The notes under the pieces are model-generated. The model was not told where the DNA came from. It saw only the letters and a program-made list of their open reading frames with translations, and did not search any database. 64,000 nucleotides of DNA from Antilocapra americana (lineage: Eukaryota; Chordata; Mammalia; Artiodactyla; Antilocapridae). The stretch lies in the NCBI GenBank assembly GCA_007570785.1, contig ML660201.1, positions 50,614,401 through 50,678,400 on the forward strand, read 5' to 3'. How positions within the stretch are numbered: the first letter of the stretch is position 1; each line of letters starts with the position of its first letter. Shown here piece by piece: positions 11,466-23,841 of the stretch. The translations under genes and the position numbers were made by a program.

Positions 11466-12850
11466 TCTTTTTCAAAAATATTTTGTTTTACTGAGGTACA
11501 GTTGTTGTACCGTATTATGTAATTTACAGGTGTACAATATAGTGATTCACAATATAGTGATTTTTAAAGTGTATACTCTATTTATACTTATTATAAAATA
11601 CTGGCCATATTCCCAGTGTTGTATAATATATCCTTGTAGCTTATTTTATACATAGTAATTTGTACCTCTTAATCTTCTACCCCTGTGTTTCCTCCTTCCC
11701 CTCTCCCCACTGATAACCACTAGCTAGTTCTCTGAGTATGGTTCTATTTTTGTTATATTCACTAGTTTGTTGTATATTTTAGATTCCACAAAAAGTGATA
11801 TCACACAGTGTTTGTCTTTCTCTGTTTTATTTCACTTAGCATAATATCCTCCAAATCCGTCCATGTTGCTACAAATGGCATTATTTCATTCTTTTTTTTA
11901 TGGCTGAGTAGTATTCCATTGTATAAATGTACCACATCTTCTTTATCCATTCCTCTGTTGATGGGCACTTAGACTGCTTCCATAGCTCAGCAATTGTAAA
12001 TAATACCGCTATGAACATATGTATTTTTTCAAATGAGTGGTTTGTTTTTTTTTCAGATATATACTCAGGTGTGAAATTGCTGGGTTATGTAGTGGTTCTA
12101 TTTCTAGTTAGTTGGGAAACCTCCCCCCATACTGTTTTCCACAGTGGCTGCCCAGTATATTGGTATATACTGTATACCAACAGTGGGCAAGGGTTCCCTA
12201 TTCTCTGTATCCTCGCCAATATTTGTTATTTATGTTTCTGTTGGCGATAGCCATCCCGACAAGTGTGAGCTGACAGCTCACTGTGGTCCTGATTTGCATT
12301 TCCCTGGTGATTAATGGTGTTGAGCTTCTTCTCATGTGCCTGTTGGCCACCTGTATGTCCTCTTTAGGAAAATGTCTATTCTGCCCATTTTTTAATTGAG
12401 TTGTTTGTCTTTTTTTTATGTTGAGTTGTATGAACTGTTTATATATGTTGAATATTAAACTATTATTGGTCACATAATATGCAAACATCTCCTCCCATTC
12501 AGTAGATTGTCTTTTCATTTTGTTGATGATTTCTTTTGCTATGCAAAAGTTTTTAAGCTTAATTATGTCCCATTTGTTCATTTTTGCTTTTATTTGTTTT
12601 ACTTTAGGAGCCAGATAAAAAAAAATATTGCTGTGATTTATGTCAAACAGTGTCCTACCTAAGTTTTCTTCTAGGAATTTTATGATTTCCAGTCTCACAT
12701 TTGGATCCTTAATCCATTTTGAGTCTATTTTTGTATATGGTGTTAGAGAATATACTAATTTCATTGTTTTACATTTACCTGTCCATTGTTCTCATGGCCA
12801 ATTATTGGAAAGTCTGTCTAGTCTTCTTTGGGTTTTCTTTGCCAGGGCCT
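11466..12850 (-). mobile_element. L1 LINE: 3' UTR and end of ORF2, degenerate
   Basis: About 1.4 kb, antisense. The 3' UTR part shows 'gtacaatatagtgattcac', 'ccccactgataaccactagc' and 'gtagtattccattgtataaa'. The 12198-12764 frame (minus) encodes 188 residues of the L1 ORF2 C terminus, including DPNVRLEIIKFLEENLGRT. The reverse-transcriptase domain is absent, so it is a dead 5'-truncated copy. Confidence 0.88.
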
Positions 12851-12852
12851 GA

Positions 12853-15322
12853 GATTTTAACTCTATCCTTAGGAAGGAATTTAAACCCCAGCCACTCGGA
12901 TATCTATCCACTTGGATATCCCCATGAGTTACTGAGTCTATTCCTTCTCCTCATCTTTCAGCTTTGACCCTCTCATTTCTGGCATCTGGGAGAATTTTCT
13001 ATCTCCCTTTAAAGCCAGGTTATGAATTTTCAGTGTCTATTGTATTTCATAATGACTTGTTTCCTGTATATCTCATAAGAAACAAACTTGACCCTTAGCA
13101 TTTGCTACTCTTCATCTGCTGGTCTTGAACATGACACACTAAAAGTTCAAGCAGGAAATTAAAATTAAAGAAAGTCACCTTGAGTCATTCATGCTTAATT
13201 CAACAGTTCAGTTTTATTCATAAAGTCATATGTTTGTGAGGATGATTTCATATTTCATACTATCCATGATTATGTTTTCTGACAGTAAACTTGTTTCTAG
13301 CACATGGAGTAAAATCATATTCACCAAGGTATTTGGCAGAAATGCCCCCTAGGGCACATTTCTTTGCTGTCTTAACAAGTTTGAGTCAGTTTCTAGATTC
13401 ACCTGCTTCTTGGTGGGCAAGTCTGGGTTTGAGTCCCAGAGCAAGGAGATGACTTACCCCCGGCCACGGCTGAGAGAGAACTGGATGAGAAAATAGAACC
13501 TCCAGTTGAAACATCTATTACCCTTCCACCCTTTGAGCCTGTTTCCTCAACTATGAAATCAAGAGGTTAGACCAGACATGGAATGAGGTCCTCACCTACT
13601 AGTTTAGTGACCTTGAGCAGGTCCTGACCTCTCTGGGCTTTTGTCCTTACAAGCTTGACCCTCTCCACCTCACCTGACCGATGAGAGTATCAAGGGGGCT
13701 GACCTGGATGATGGTGAGAAGCACAGAGATGCCAAGAGGTGTATGACGTTCTTGTCTTGAGGATGCTGGGTCTGCCTCCCCAGACACCTCCTTGGTGAGG
13801 AAGGTGCATGCTTTGCAAAGGCAGTGTAGTCTGATGATTTCCAACCCAGAGCAGATGGGGGCCAGGAGAGCAAGGCTTTCTTCTGTCTGTGAGCAGCACG
13901 GTGATGGGGCTTTAATGCATCTGAGTTTGCTGGGAATTGTGATTCCTGATGCTGAAAACTCACTGGTGTGTGAACCTCATGTTCCGCCTCCCTTCCTTCT
14001 CGTGTAAGCAAGCGCTGAAAAGACCCACAGGGCAAGCACCGAGTCCCGCGGGACATCCACAGAGAGGGCAGACGCTGCTCCCACTCCTCGTGTAGCCCTT
14101 GGAGATGTCTCACATGGTTCAGCTCCTTCCTCTCTGTGCCTTCCCCTCCCTCTCCTGCCCACCGGAGGCAGTGTTGCCTGGTGGGAAACGCCCAGGCTCA
14201 AGATCAGGGACCTAGCTCCATCACTGACCTGGAAAGGTTATTGTCCTTCCTTGTACTGAATTCCCTCAGTCATAAAATGAGGACGTCAAGTAGAATCACT
14301 GATTTTCAGTCCTTTCCATGTTCAATGACCCTTGACTTTTCTTTCTCCCCTTATGACCCATTCTCCTGGTTTATTTCATGCTGACAGGAAGTTCCTATTA
14401 GTGGTTGTTTGTGTGTGATTAATAAAAGGTGTCAGAGCCCAGGAATTCCTCTTTAAAATATCCTCTGTGAAAGTAAGACTGAGATGGGAGATGATTTATC
14501 TGTGGGCATGTGAATGTGTTTATGTTATGAATCACCCGCGTGTCTTCAAGGTTAGAGATGACAGCACGTTGAGAGTTCTCAAGGCCCGCACAGGGAACTC
14601 CGTTCAATATTATGCGACAGCCTGATGGGAGGGAGTTTGGGGGAGAATGGATACGGTTTATGTGTGGCTGAGTGTCCACCTGCAACTGTCACAGTAAGTT
14701 GCGGTATTGATTGGCTATACTCCAGTACAAAGTAAAAAGTTTAAAAGTAAATCCAGCATTTGAAACAAAGAATTTTCAAGGCCATGTGATTAAGCAGGGA
14801 GAGAGGGCTGGATGAAAGTCATTCTAAGCAAGAGTAGTTAACATCTTTGGAGAGACCATCTAAGATACGCCACCCAAGACTACCCTTGCTGAGCACGGGC
14901 CACATCTGACCCAACCATGCCCACCATGGGGACCGCCATGCTGCCCCGCACACAGTACACGCTCACTTCACGCCTGCTGCAGAAGGCCTTCTTCTCAGCG
15001 CTGTGCCGCTGCCCGGGGCAGGGGATGCCATGGTCACTGTTTGCACCTCGAAGTAGGAGACAGCGTAGAGAGACACACAGGGGGGCGGTGAGTAAAGATC
15101 CTCTAAGAAAGACAGATGAGGGCGACAAATTACAGCCATGGGCTTCTGAGCGAAGGCCTTAGAGACAGTGTCAAATGTGTCCAAGAAATCGTGCAGAGAG
15201 TGATGGCGGGGGGTTCGCCCTTGTGCCTTCCTGGTCACCACTCCTGCTCTCTTGATCCCTGGGGACCTGTTCTGCCTCAGCCAGAAAAAAATCATGGCTG
15301 ACAGTGAGGTTTAAGCCCTGCT
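12853..15322. other. Intron sequence, mostly unassigned
   Basis: A MIR-like piece is visible near 14165-14300 ('gcccaggctcaag', 'cactgacctgg', 'ctcagtcataaaatgagga'). A GC-rich patch lies at 14880-15090 with a GTGAGT at 15089. I recognise no gene. AT-rich, repeat-poor stretches at 13150-13330 and 14400-14560 could be conserved non-coding sequence, but only alignment would tell. Confidence 0.4.
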
Positions 15323-15334
15323 CAGATAAATCCA

Positions 15335-15598
15335 ACCACCTCATCCTCTGTCACCCTCTTTCCCTCCTGACCCCAGTCTTTCCCAGCATCAGGGTCTTTT
15401 CCAGTGAGTTGGCTGTTCGCATCAGGTGGCCAAAGTACTGGAGCTTCAGCTTCACCATTTCAGTGGACATGAACCTGGGCCAACTCCTGGAGATGGTGAG
15501 GGACAGGGAAGCCTGGTGTCCTGTAGTCCATGGGGTCACAAGGGTCAGACATGACTTGGTGACCGAACAACAACCACAGCAGATAACAACAACCACAG
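15335..15598 (+). mobile_element. BovB LINE with inverted 5' part (twin-primed insertion)
   Basis: Positions 15335-15462 are BovB in reverse orientation (GTCTTTCCCAGCATCAGGGT, 'ggtggccaaagtactggag'). Positions 15463-15598 are the adjoining downstream part in forward orientation (TGGACATGAACCTGGGCCAA, then the 'gaacaacaaccacag' tail). The whole is flanked by the 12-bp direct repeat CAGATAAATCCA at 15323-15334 and 15599-15610. Confidence 0.88.
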
Positions 15599-16029
15599 CA
15601 GATAAATCCATGAATCACAGTGGATGTGATTTTAATCTTTGAAGTGAGGTCAAGGAGACTTGTGACTCCCAGGAAGCTCCTAGGTTTTCTGTTCGGGGAC
15701 TGAACACTGGATTTGGCTCTTGACTGTCACCTGGGCATAGCAGGGATTTCCTTAGTTCACCCGCAGTATCGTGCTCATGAGGTGTTGGTCACAGAGAACA
15801 CGTCTTCTCGCAGTTATGAACCCATCGCCCCAGTGAACCTGCCAGTCCCCACTGCTAGGCTGAGAGCATCCTGTACGGCGTTCTGTTGGTTCTGCCTGCA
15901 CAGGGAACACCCCCACTTTGCCCACCACTTAGATTCTGCCTCAACATTTTGCCATGTTGGCTCCATCCAATATCTTCCCAAGACTTGTATCCATCCATCC
16001 ATTTTTTTTTTTTGTATACACTTCAAAGT

Positions 16030-16131
16030 AAGGGTTTCCCTGGTGGCTCAGACAGTAAAGAATCTGCCTGCAGTGTGGGAGATTTGGGTTCCATCCCTGG
16101 GTTGGGAAGATCCCCTGGAGAAGGGAATGAG
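16030..16131 (+). mobile_element. Bov-tA SINE, 5' half
   Basis: The tRNA-derived half only: TTCCCTGGTGGCTCAGACAG to 'gatcccctggagaaggga'. It is truncated at the 3' side. Confidence 0.85.
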
Positions 16132-16135
16132 TACC

Positions 16136-18393
16136 TGGCTCAAAGTGTGGTGAGGACCCAGTGAGATGAGCAGTCAGCTTAGTAAGCCCCCAGCACAGAA
16201 GGAGTCTGCCTAGGCTCGGGGTCCTGGCTCTCTGCAGTGGAGATGATTAAGAGAACCAACCGTCAGGAGCAAGGGTGTCTGTATCCCCAGGCGGTGTCCA
16301 CACAGGGAGGCACGAAGGCTCACATGGTGTCCTCGGTGGGTTTCTCTTTTGTTCTCACTCCAGCGCTGCCTGGACGCCATGGCCCCAGGGAGACAGGGGC
16401 GTCCTGAGGTCTGCAGTCCCTGGGGTGTGTCTGTGGGTCTGGGAGAGGAAGAAGGTGTGGCTGAGAAGGGGACTGTTGGGGCACCGGTTGGGGCAGTTCT
16501 GAGCCTCTGCCAGAGGGTTGGATGTCCTGCCCTGGGATGGGGGGCTCTCACACCAGAGGAGGAGGAGCCGGGCCTCTGGATCAGCCCCTGACTGGATCAG
16601 GAAGAGCTGACTTTCCTCTGCTTCCCCTCCTGGGATACACACCTGCTAAGCCCCCAGACACTTGGAAGATGCTTCTCAAGCCTGAAGTCATGAGCCATCT
16701 GTGGCCACTCAGCCCTTTCCTCTGGGTGGGTGTTTACTATGAGCCAGATGCCAGCACGCACTCTGCACACACCCACTCATGTCAGAGCAGCCTGGAGCTG
16801 TTCGCATCCCCATTTTACCTGCGAATAAACTGAGGCTCAAGGGGTGACCTCCATGAAGTCACCCAGCAGAGCTGGCATTCAGCCAGATCTGCCTCAATCA
16901 GTGTGACCAGGGACAGTGTTTGGCTGACTTCCTTTTCCCACATACACATGCTAGATTGCAAGCCAGTGAGCAAGGGATCCGCGTTCTTAATTATCTCTGT
17001 ATTGGCCGTGCTGAGCAGATACGTGATGTTCAGGAAATATTATTGGTGGGAGCTGACCTAGTGACCATCAAGTTTCTCACAAGCAGAAAACCCCAGAGAC
17101 CTTCCACCCTAACTTCCAATGCAGTGCAAGAATTCCCTCCCTGCCTCTGCTGGATTGATTACTTCTATCAACAGGGAGCTCATCCCCTAACCCTAAACCT
17201 GTGATTGATTAGCAAGGTCTGCCCTGAACAGGAATCGGGGTGGGATTTGCATACCATGCATCTTTATCGTCTCTTTACATTCCAGTTTGCTTCTTTTGAA
17301 GATTGGAAAACTGAGGCCAGGAGGAAGGAAAAAGCCTTAGGGAAAACACATAGGAACTTCCAGGATAACCTGTAGTCAGACCCTCCTAGTCCTGGCCCTC
17401 CTAGTCTAGCGTGTTCTCCACTTGGCCTGGCAGCTAGGACTCTGCATAAGCCTTGGATTCTCCATTCCTGTGCACTGGAGACGCTAAGCAGCGGTGGCAT
17501 TTGGTACATATGTGTTGAGTGCTTACCCTGTGCAAAACAATGTAAGGCCTGAGAATACACCAGTGAAAAAAACAGAACTTCCTGCTCTTCTGGTGTTTCT
17601 GTTCTGGCTGGGGGAGACATACAGAAAAAAAAAAAAAAGCAACGAATATGACGATGTCATTAAGTGTATTGACTACTCGTCTCTGGGCAGACGCCTCCAC
17701 CAACCGAGGCTGCTTGCTCTTTTGTTTCCCTCCTGAGGAAGTCCCTTCTCTAGACTGAAGTGTACATGCCCCTGGTTGGCTCTCCCAGGGCCTGGAACCT
17801 CCTCGTGAGCCCTTTCTTTTCCTGCCTCTCTGCCTCTGAACCAGCTCCATGGTTCTTAGCAGAGCAGTAGTTAAGGCAGGAGATGACAAGGCTTCATCTC
17901 CATCTCAGCACTTGCTCGGATGACACAGGAGAATGTGCCGGTTCGGAGCTCGGTTTGGCCCAGAAGACCCTGGCCTTATGTGCCCAGTGAAGGCAGTTGG
18001 GTTCTGCAGCTCTACCACGGATGCCAGCTCAGGCTCACCTGCCTCCATGATTCTCCCAGCAGGGAGGCAGGACCACTACCATGGGGTCATTTAGAAATAC
18101 TTGGAGGCGTAATTCTGATGGGGCAGCCCTGGTGGTTAGAGAGTGGGAGCCAGTGATGCTGAACCTCCTGCAATGAAGGATGGTTCATCCTGCGTGACGA
18201 GTGTCGTGTCCAGAGCAGCACCGTCTTAGAGGAACACTTTGTGGGGGAGGGGAGAAGACATTGCCCTAAAATGTAGCCCCCAAGGCCGGGTGGACATTCC
18301 TGGAAACAGTTCAGAACTGAGAACATGACGTCTTCAGGTCTTGCCCAAACTGCCCACTGCTGCAAACCTCCTTTGTTTAGTCCTGTAGTGAAG
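16136..18393. other. Intron sequence with scattered old repeats
   Basis: A MIR3-like piece lies near 16730-16890 ('ccccattttacctgcgaataaactgaggctca'-type motif), an L2-like antisense piece near 17500-17600, and a poly-A run at about 17624-17638. No exon was recognised. Confidence 0.45.
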
Positions 18394-18403
18394 TGGGGCT
18401 CAG

Positions 18404-18607
18404 AGCTTCCCAGGTCGCTCGGTGGTAACGAATCCGCCTGCCGATGCAGGAGACACAGGGGGGTTCGAGAGATCCCCTGGGGAAGGAAATGGCAACCTAC
18501 TCCAGTATTCTCGCCTGGAGAATCCCATGGACAGAGGAGCCTGGCGAGCTGTAGTCCATGGGGTCACAGAGAGTTAGACAGACTTAGCAACTAAACAACA
18601 ACAAAAT
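18404..18607 (+). mobile_element. Bov-tA SINE with 10-bp target-site duplication
   Basis: Full copy from 'agcttcccaggtcgctcgg' to the 'aactaaacaacaacaaaat' tail. It is flanked by TGGGGCTCAG at 18394-18403 and 18608-18617. Confidence 0.92.
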
Positions 18608-18619
18608 TGGGGCTCAGTT

Positions 18620-19760
18620 GCCTCATGCAATGGGTTAAGGGGTAGACGTGCACAGCCCCAGGGTTCTACCGTATAAAGCACAGAAGTCGTTGCCTTCAGC
18701 CCCGTGCCAGCAACTGTGCTTGTCCGCTCCCTCCACACTCTGTGACCAGGACACGGCTCTCCAGCCTCTGGGCAAAGGCCCAGCCCAGTGACCCCGCTGC
18801 CTGCTCTGCACGAGGGACTGCCAGGGTCAGGCAACGCTCCGAGGCTCCCCTCACCGCCCACGGCGCCACCTTCAACCCAGTGACACTGCACTGGCAGGGC
18901 CTCTGGCTGGTCTTGAGTCGGCCAGCAGGGCTGGCTGCCCAAGGACAGGCTGGCACTGGAGCCAGAGGCCACAGAACGTGTTTCCAGTGGGGCTCCCAGG
19001 CCAAGAGCCTCTGCCCCTTCCCACCACTGTTCCTGCTGGACCTGCCCAGCTGCCCAGCACATTAGCATTTAAATACATCCAGAATCGTCTTTCCCCTCCC
19101 CAACCCCCAAGCCTTCTTCCCGCATTGAACCCAGGGGGCAGTCCTCCCTGGTCCTGGACTCCCTTCCCTCCGAATGGAACGGCCATACTGTATTCACCGG
19201 CATCTGTTTAGCCGAGCAGAGGAGACAGGGCGCCTAGCAACCCGGAGGGGGCTGCGAAAGAGGTGGGAAGGAAGTGATCTTCATGTAATTATTCACTCCT
19301 ACTAAGGCCGTTGTCAGGTACACACTGGAAACACAGCTGTTGTATTATTCTCCTAACCTACTTTTAATCTTTTGAGAATATTTACCAATATAAACAGCCC
19401 AGAGAAAGAGCTTAATTTCAGCCCTTTTCTGCCGGGCTGTGTGTTTTCACCTCAGTGGAAGGCTTTATTTACAGAAGTTGTGTTCTGGGTGTGTGTTCAT
19501 ATGTCTGTGTGTGGCTGTCCATCTGAAAAGGAAATGTTAAAGAAAAGGCTGTGGGTCATCACAGGCCCAAGATGGCCACTGAGCTCTGTCCTGGTGGCCT
19601 GGACACCCAAACGCCACATGTGCCGTCGCATCTGGGGGTTTGAGCACCTTCTTGGCCAGGCGCTGGGCGGGCTGGGGTGGCGGAAAAGCCCCGGGAGCCC
19701 ATTTTCATAGCACGTGTATTGGAGAAATGTTAGCCACCAAGAAGACACAGATTAAGGGAG
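18620..19760. other. Intron sequence, no recognised repeat or exon
   Basis: GC-rich from 18700 to 19260, then AT-rich around 19270-19420. Several open frames of 100-164 codons overlap on both strands, none with a known domain. They are treated as non-coding. Confidence 0.4.
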
Positions 19761-19766
19761 TTGTAT

Positions 19767-20133
19767 GCTGCTTTTGAACTGTGGTGTTGGAGAAGACTCT
19801 TGAGAGTCCCTTGGGCTACAAGGAGATCCAACCAGTCCATCCTAAAGGAGATCAGTCCTGAATATTCATTGGAAGGACTGGTGCTGAAGCTGAAACTCCA
19901 TACTTTCGCCACCTGATGCGAAGAACCGACTCATTGGAAAAGACCCTGATGCTGGGAAAGATTGAAGGTGGGAAGAGAAGGGGACGACAGAGGATGAGAT
20001 GGTTGGATAACATCACCGACACGATGGATATGAGTTTGAGTAAGCTCCAGGAGTTGGTGACAGACAGGGAAGCCTGGTGTACTGCAGTCCATGGGGTCGC
20101 AAATAGTCGGACACAACTGAGTGACTGACCTGC
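19767..20133 (+). mobile_element. BovB LINE 3' fragment
   Basis: It starts in 'gctgcttttgaactgtgg' and contains GTGTTGGAGAAGACTCTTGA and 'aagaccctgatgctgggaaag'. It ends in the 'cggacacaactgagtgactgac' tail. Confidence 0.9.
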
Positions 20134-20139
20134 CTGACG

Positions 20140-21320
20140 GACCAGGTGCCCCGCTGTGCACTTTACATTCATTGTGTCTCTGTTTTGTGGACAAGGAAGT
20201 TGGGGCCCAGAGAAGTGAAGTAACATGCCCAGAGTTGCACAGCAGATAAGTGTCAGCCTGGGTCTCCCTGACCCCGGAGCCCAGGCCCTGTCCACAAAGC
20301 CCCAGGGAGACGGGGAGCCAGGCCCCTGGGAAGAGCCATCTCGTCTAACGTGGTCTCCTTTGCATGGGGCTTCAGGGCCGTCTCCCCACGGCAGGTGGGG
20401 TTACAGAGGTTTGCTTGTCTCTTTAGTGTGTACATCTCTCCAAGGCTAAATAGACAAGAAACGCCCCCTTCCTGGGAGTTAGTTTTTTTCTCTTGGATAA
20501 AAAGGAGATAATCTTTGCACCCCGACTGTAGCAAGGAGTCTACAGTGAAGTGTGTGGAACCCTCGCCACCCTCTCCCTGGCATGTCATCAGTGGAGGTGA
20601 AGCCAAGGCCTGATTCCTGGCTCCTCTCACTGGTACTTCCCTGGCAGGTTGGGTTACCACTGGGCTTGTCAGAGACCTCGGAGCATCAGTGCGACAGGTG
20701 CCACCTCCTCCAGGGCGCAGGGGAGGACGGACCAGGCCCACCTCCTGGCACCGGCTGTGATCCCCAACAGAAGTGCTGCCCTTATGCTCGGCCGGGTGGC
20801 TGTTCATAGAGATAAAAGCGGGTTACTGGGAGAGCTTCTGTCTCAGCCTGCACTGCCTTAGACACGGCAGCGAGTCACGGCTGCAGCTCCCGTCCCCTTC
20901 CAGCTGCCCGAGCAGCAGGTGCCCTGCCCCTCACGGAGCAGAGCCCTGGCCCTGCTGCCCTGTGCTCCATGCCCCACCTCACGCCATCCTTCACACTCCC
21001 CTCTCCACCGGATGATGCGTTCCGGAGTATCTGCCCGCCTTTGTGGTCTTTCTCTCCTGCTCTTAAGAGAAGAGAGGGCAGGAGCTCCTGGGACCTCGCC
21101 CGGCACATAGTGGACACCCCATCTTGTGTACTGTGGGGAGCAAAGGGAAGAGAGGCTCTTCTCTCCAGATTCGTGAAGACTGGTGGATCCTGAGAAGGGA
21201 TGAACATCAACTAAGCAACCTGCTGTCTCTCGGAGCTCACGGCTGGGTTTCTGAGCACGTCCTCGGCGCTCTCCAAGAGCCAGGCTCTGTGCCTAGTATT
21301 TGTTCTGCACAGATCTTACT
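20140..21320. other. Intron sequence, MIR-like traces only
   Basis: A MIR/MIR3-like piece lies near 20180-20260 ('gggcccagagaagtgaag', 'cagagttgcacagcag'). The rest is unassigned GC-rich sequence without a recognisable exon. Confidence 0.4.
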
Positions 21321-21323
21321 GAG

Positions 21324-21530
21324 GGCCTTCCCTGATGGCTCAGTGGGTAAAGCACCCACCTACAATGCAGGAGATGTGGGATCGATCCCTGGTTCAGAAG
21401 AACCCCCAGAGGAGGAAATGGCAACCCACTCCAGTATTCTTGCCTGGAGAGTCCCATGGATGGAGGAGTCTGGCAGGCTACTGTCCATGGGGTCACAAAG
21501 AATTGGACATGACTCAACTAGCATGACACA
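21324..21530 (+). mobile_element. Bov-tA SINE
   Basis: Full copy: CCTTCCCTGATGGCTCAGTG, 'gggatcgatccctggttc', 'tattcttgcctggagagtcc', 'aattggacatgactcaac'. Confidence 0.92.
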
Positions 21531-21534
21531 TTTC

Positions 21535-22475
21535 ATTGAATCGTCCGCACTTGAGAGAAAAAGGGAGGGGCTCACCACACACCATGACCCTCTCCCATCT
21601 CTGCAGTCGGGAGGTCTCTTCTCTCCAAGAGGTGAGAGAAAGACCTGAAGCGTTCCCCCTAAACTCTAGGAGATTAGACACTCTGTTGATACATGCAAGG
21701 TCAAGGTGGGGAGGTAAGAGGGGGCAGGCACGTTCCCCCCACACACAGCGGTCTCTAACCTGGCTGTGATGACGCCCTCCCTGGGGCAGCGGGCAGTCAC
21801 AGGATGCAGATGATGCCTTGTACCCTGTAGAGTGCCGTCCATGAGGACGAGGCAGCAGGAACTAAACACCCAGCTCGACAGTGCACCTCCTGATCTTAGC
21901 AGAGGAGACTGTGTCCTCGTCCGTCCATCCCTCCTTGCTTCTCCCATGGGCCCACTGGTCCCGTGGGGAGGGAAGCTTCTGCCCCAGTCTTTTCTCTGCA
22001 CCTGCTATGCATCAGGGTTCATTGGAATCAGTTACTCTGAACTGGTTGCCCCAGAGCTAGGGGGCGGGACCACCTCTCTTCCAAAGGGGCCCGGCCCCCC
22101 AGATTCCCATGCAAATTTGTTCTCCAGACCTCTGAATGCAGACCGCCCCCAGCCGCAGGGCCAGAACGCCCCCCATTCACTGCCGCAGATCATGGGGACT
22201 GATCCTCAGCTGCTGACCCAGCTTCCTTAGGGTTTGTTTGTTCAGTGGAGATTATTTCCCCTTCAGATTGTGTCAAGAACTCAGAAGCCCTTTCTCCTCC
22301 GAGCTGTCCGCTTTGTCGCATCCTGGGAGATGCCGGTCAGTGGGGCTCAGTTGCCTGATCGCCTTTCATGGAGGAGATGTTGCCTTTGTCCTGTTGACCT
22401 CACAGTCACAGAGCTGTGTGAACCCCTGCTGAAAGTCCAGGCCTGCCCAGCACACCAGAACGCCCTGGCTTCTCT
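21535..22475. other. Intron sequence, unassigned
   Basis: No young repeat or exon is seen. Open frames of up to 158 codons are present but lack any recognisable domain. Confidence 0.4.
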
Positions 22476-22479
22476 CTTC

Positions 22480-22680
22480 AAAATGTGGCGCCAGGACACC
22501 TTGGATTCAAACCTGACCCTGTCCCTCATTAGCTGTTTGACCATCTATGGGTTCATTTCCTCTCCTCCAGAAATGGAGATAACAATACTCCCTAGTGAAA
22601 TGGTTATGCAAATTACAAAATTGCCCCCTGAGAGCCTGGCAAACACAGTAGGTTTTCAACAAACGATCACTCAGGATTCC
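22480..22680 (+). mobile_element. MIR SINE
   Basis: MIR order: 'aggacaccttggattcaaac', 'tcattagctgtttgacca', 'gggttcatttcctctcc', 'gagagcctggcaaacacag'. Diverged. Confidence 0.6.
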
Positions 22681-22779
22681 CACTTCCTAAGGCATCACCA
22701 GACTGGTTGAAGGTTCATGAATGTCCTCTTGGCCTGTCCTGTTAGCCTCACTTTGCCACTTCGGTCGGGTCATCGCAGT

Positions 22780-23325
22780 GGCTTTGCAGTGCTGTGTTGG
22801 TTTCTGCCATGCATCGGTGTGAGTCAGCCATGGCTATACACGCGTCCCCGCCCTCTCGAAACTCCCTCCCTCCTCCTACCCCTTCCCACCCCTTTAGGTT
22901 GTCACAGAGCACCAGGCTTGAGCTCCCTGCATCTTACAGCAAATTCCCACTGGCTGGCTAGTTTGCGTATGGCAATGTGTATATTTCACTGCTACTCTCT
23001 CAGTGTGTCCCACCCTCTCCTTCCCCCACTGTGTCCACAACTTTGTTCTCTAATCTGTGTCTCCATTGCCGTCTCCTGCAGATAGGTTCTTAACTACCAT
23101 CTACCTAGATTCCTTATGTATGTGTTAATATGCAGTATTTGTTTTTCTCTTTCTGATTTATAACGAGGCTCTAGGTTCCTCCACCTCATTAGAACTAACT
23201 CAGGTGTGTTCCTTTTCGTGGCATAGTAATATTCCATTGCATGTATGTACCACAGCTTCTTTATCCATTCATCATTGATCAACATCTAGATTTCTTCATG
23301 TCCTAGACATTGTAAGTAAGGACGC
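22780..23325 (-). mobile_element. Ruminant L1 3' fragment
   Basis: Antisense L1: 'gtgttggtttctgccatgca', 'tcagccatggctatacac', 'ggcatagtaatattccattg', 'ttctttatccattcatc'. The minus frame 23094-23285 keeps part of the end of ORF2 (YIHAMEYYYATKRN). 5'-truncated. Confidence 0.8.
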
Positions 23326-23327
23326 AT

Positions 23328-23362
23328 AAAGTCTTAACCCCTGCACCACCAGGAAAGTCCTG
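23328..23362 (-). mobile_element. CHR SINE head fragment
   Basis: About 35 bp, 'gtcttaacccctgcaccaccaggaaagtcc'-like, the reverse complement of the tRNA-derived start of a CHR SINE. Very short. Confidence 0.4.
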
Positions 23363-23818
23363 CAGAGGCTGTAGAAGCAGTCCTTGATGGAGTGCTGAGC
23401 ACCCTCACACCATGCTCCTGGGATCTGTCTTGGCTTCGCGGTTCAGCAGCAAACCTGTCTTTTGCTTCTCCATATCATTTACTGGCCTTACAAAGGAGAA
23501 AAGGGAATCCACTGAGGTGGCAAGTGGGGAGACTAAGGCAGAGAGGAGGACTTTAAAATATCCCCTTTTATCTCAAAATCCTTTTTTTTTTTTTCCAACA
23601 CTTTTCCCCTACCCTGGATTGTTTCTTTCAACATTCAAGTATCCTCAAGTTTCTACCATTTGGAAAAAATCATCCCTAAATTTATTTACTCTCATGGCTA
23701 CCCAATCTCCCAACTCCACTTTCTTGAAAAATAATTTTAAGAGTTCTTCCTCCCATTTCCCCCTCACCATGTCTCAGTCCACTATGATCTGCTAGCATCC
23801 TCCCACGTACCACCCAAC

Positions 23819-23841
23819 TCACACACACACACACACACACT
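23819..23841. repeat. (CA)n microsatellite
   Basis: An uninterrupted CA run of about eleven units following 'caactcacac'. Dinucleotide tracts of this size are often polymorphic. Confidence 0.95.

Noticed and set aside
12198..12764. 188-codon minus-strand frame considered as a gene
   Set aside because: It is the C-terminal part of L1 ORF2 within a 5'-truncated LINE, so it is annotated as mobile element.
14880..15128. GC-rich patch with open frames on both strands and a GTGAGT at 15089, considered as an unknown exon
   Set aside because: No matching family was recognised, no clear acceptor was seen, and it does not match the missing SLC6A11 exon that must end in phase 0 before TM6.
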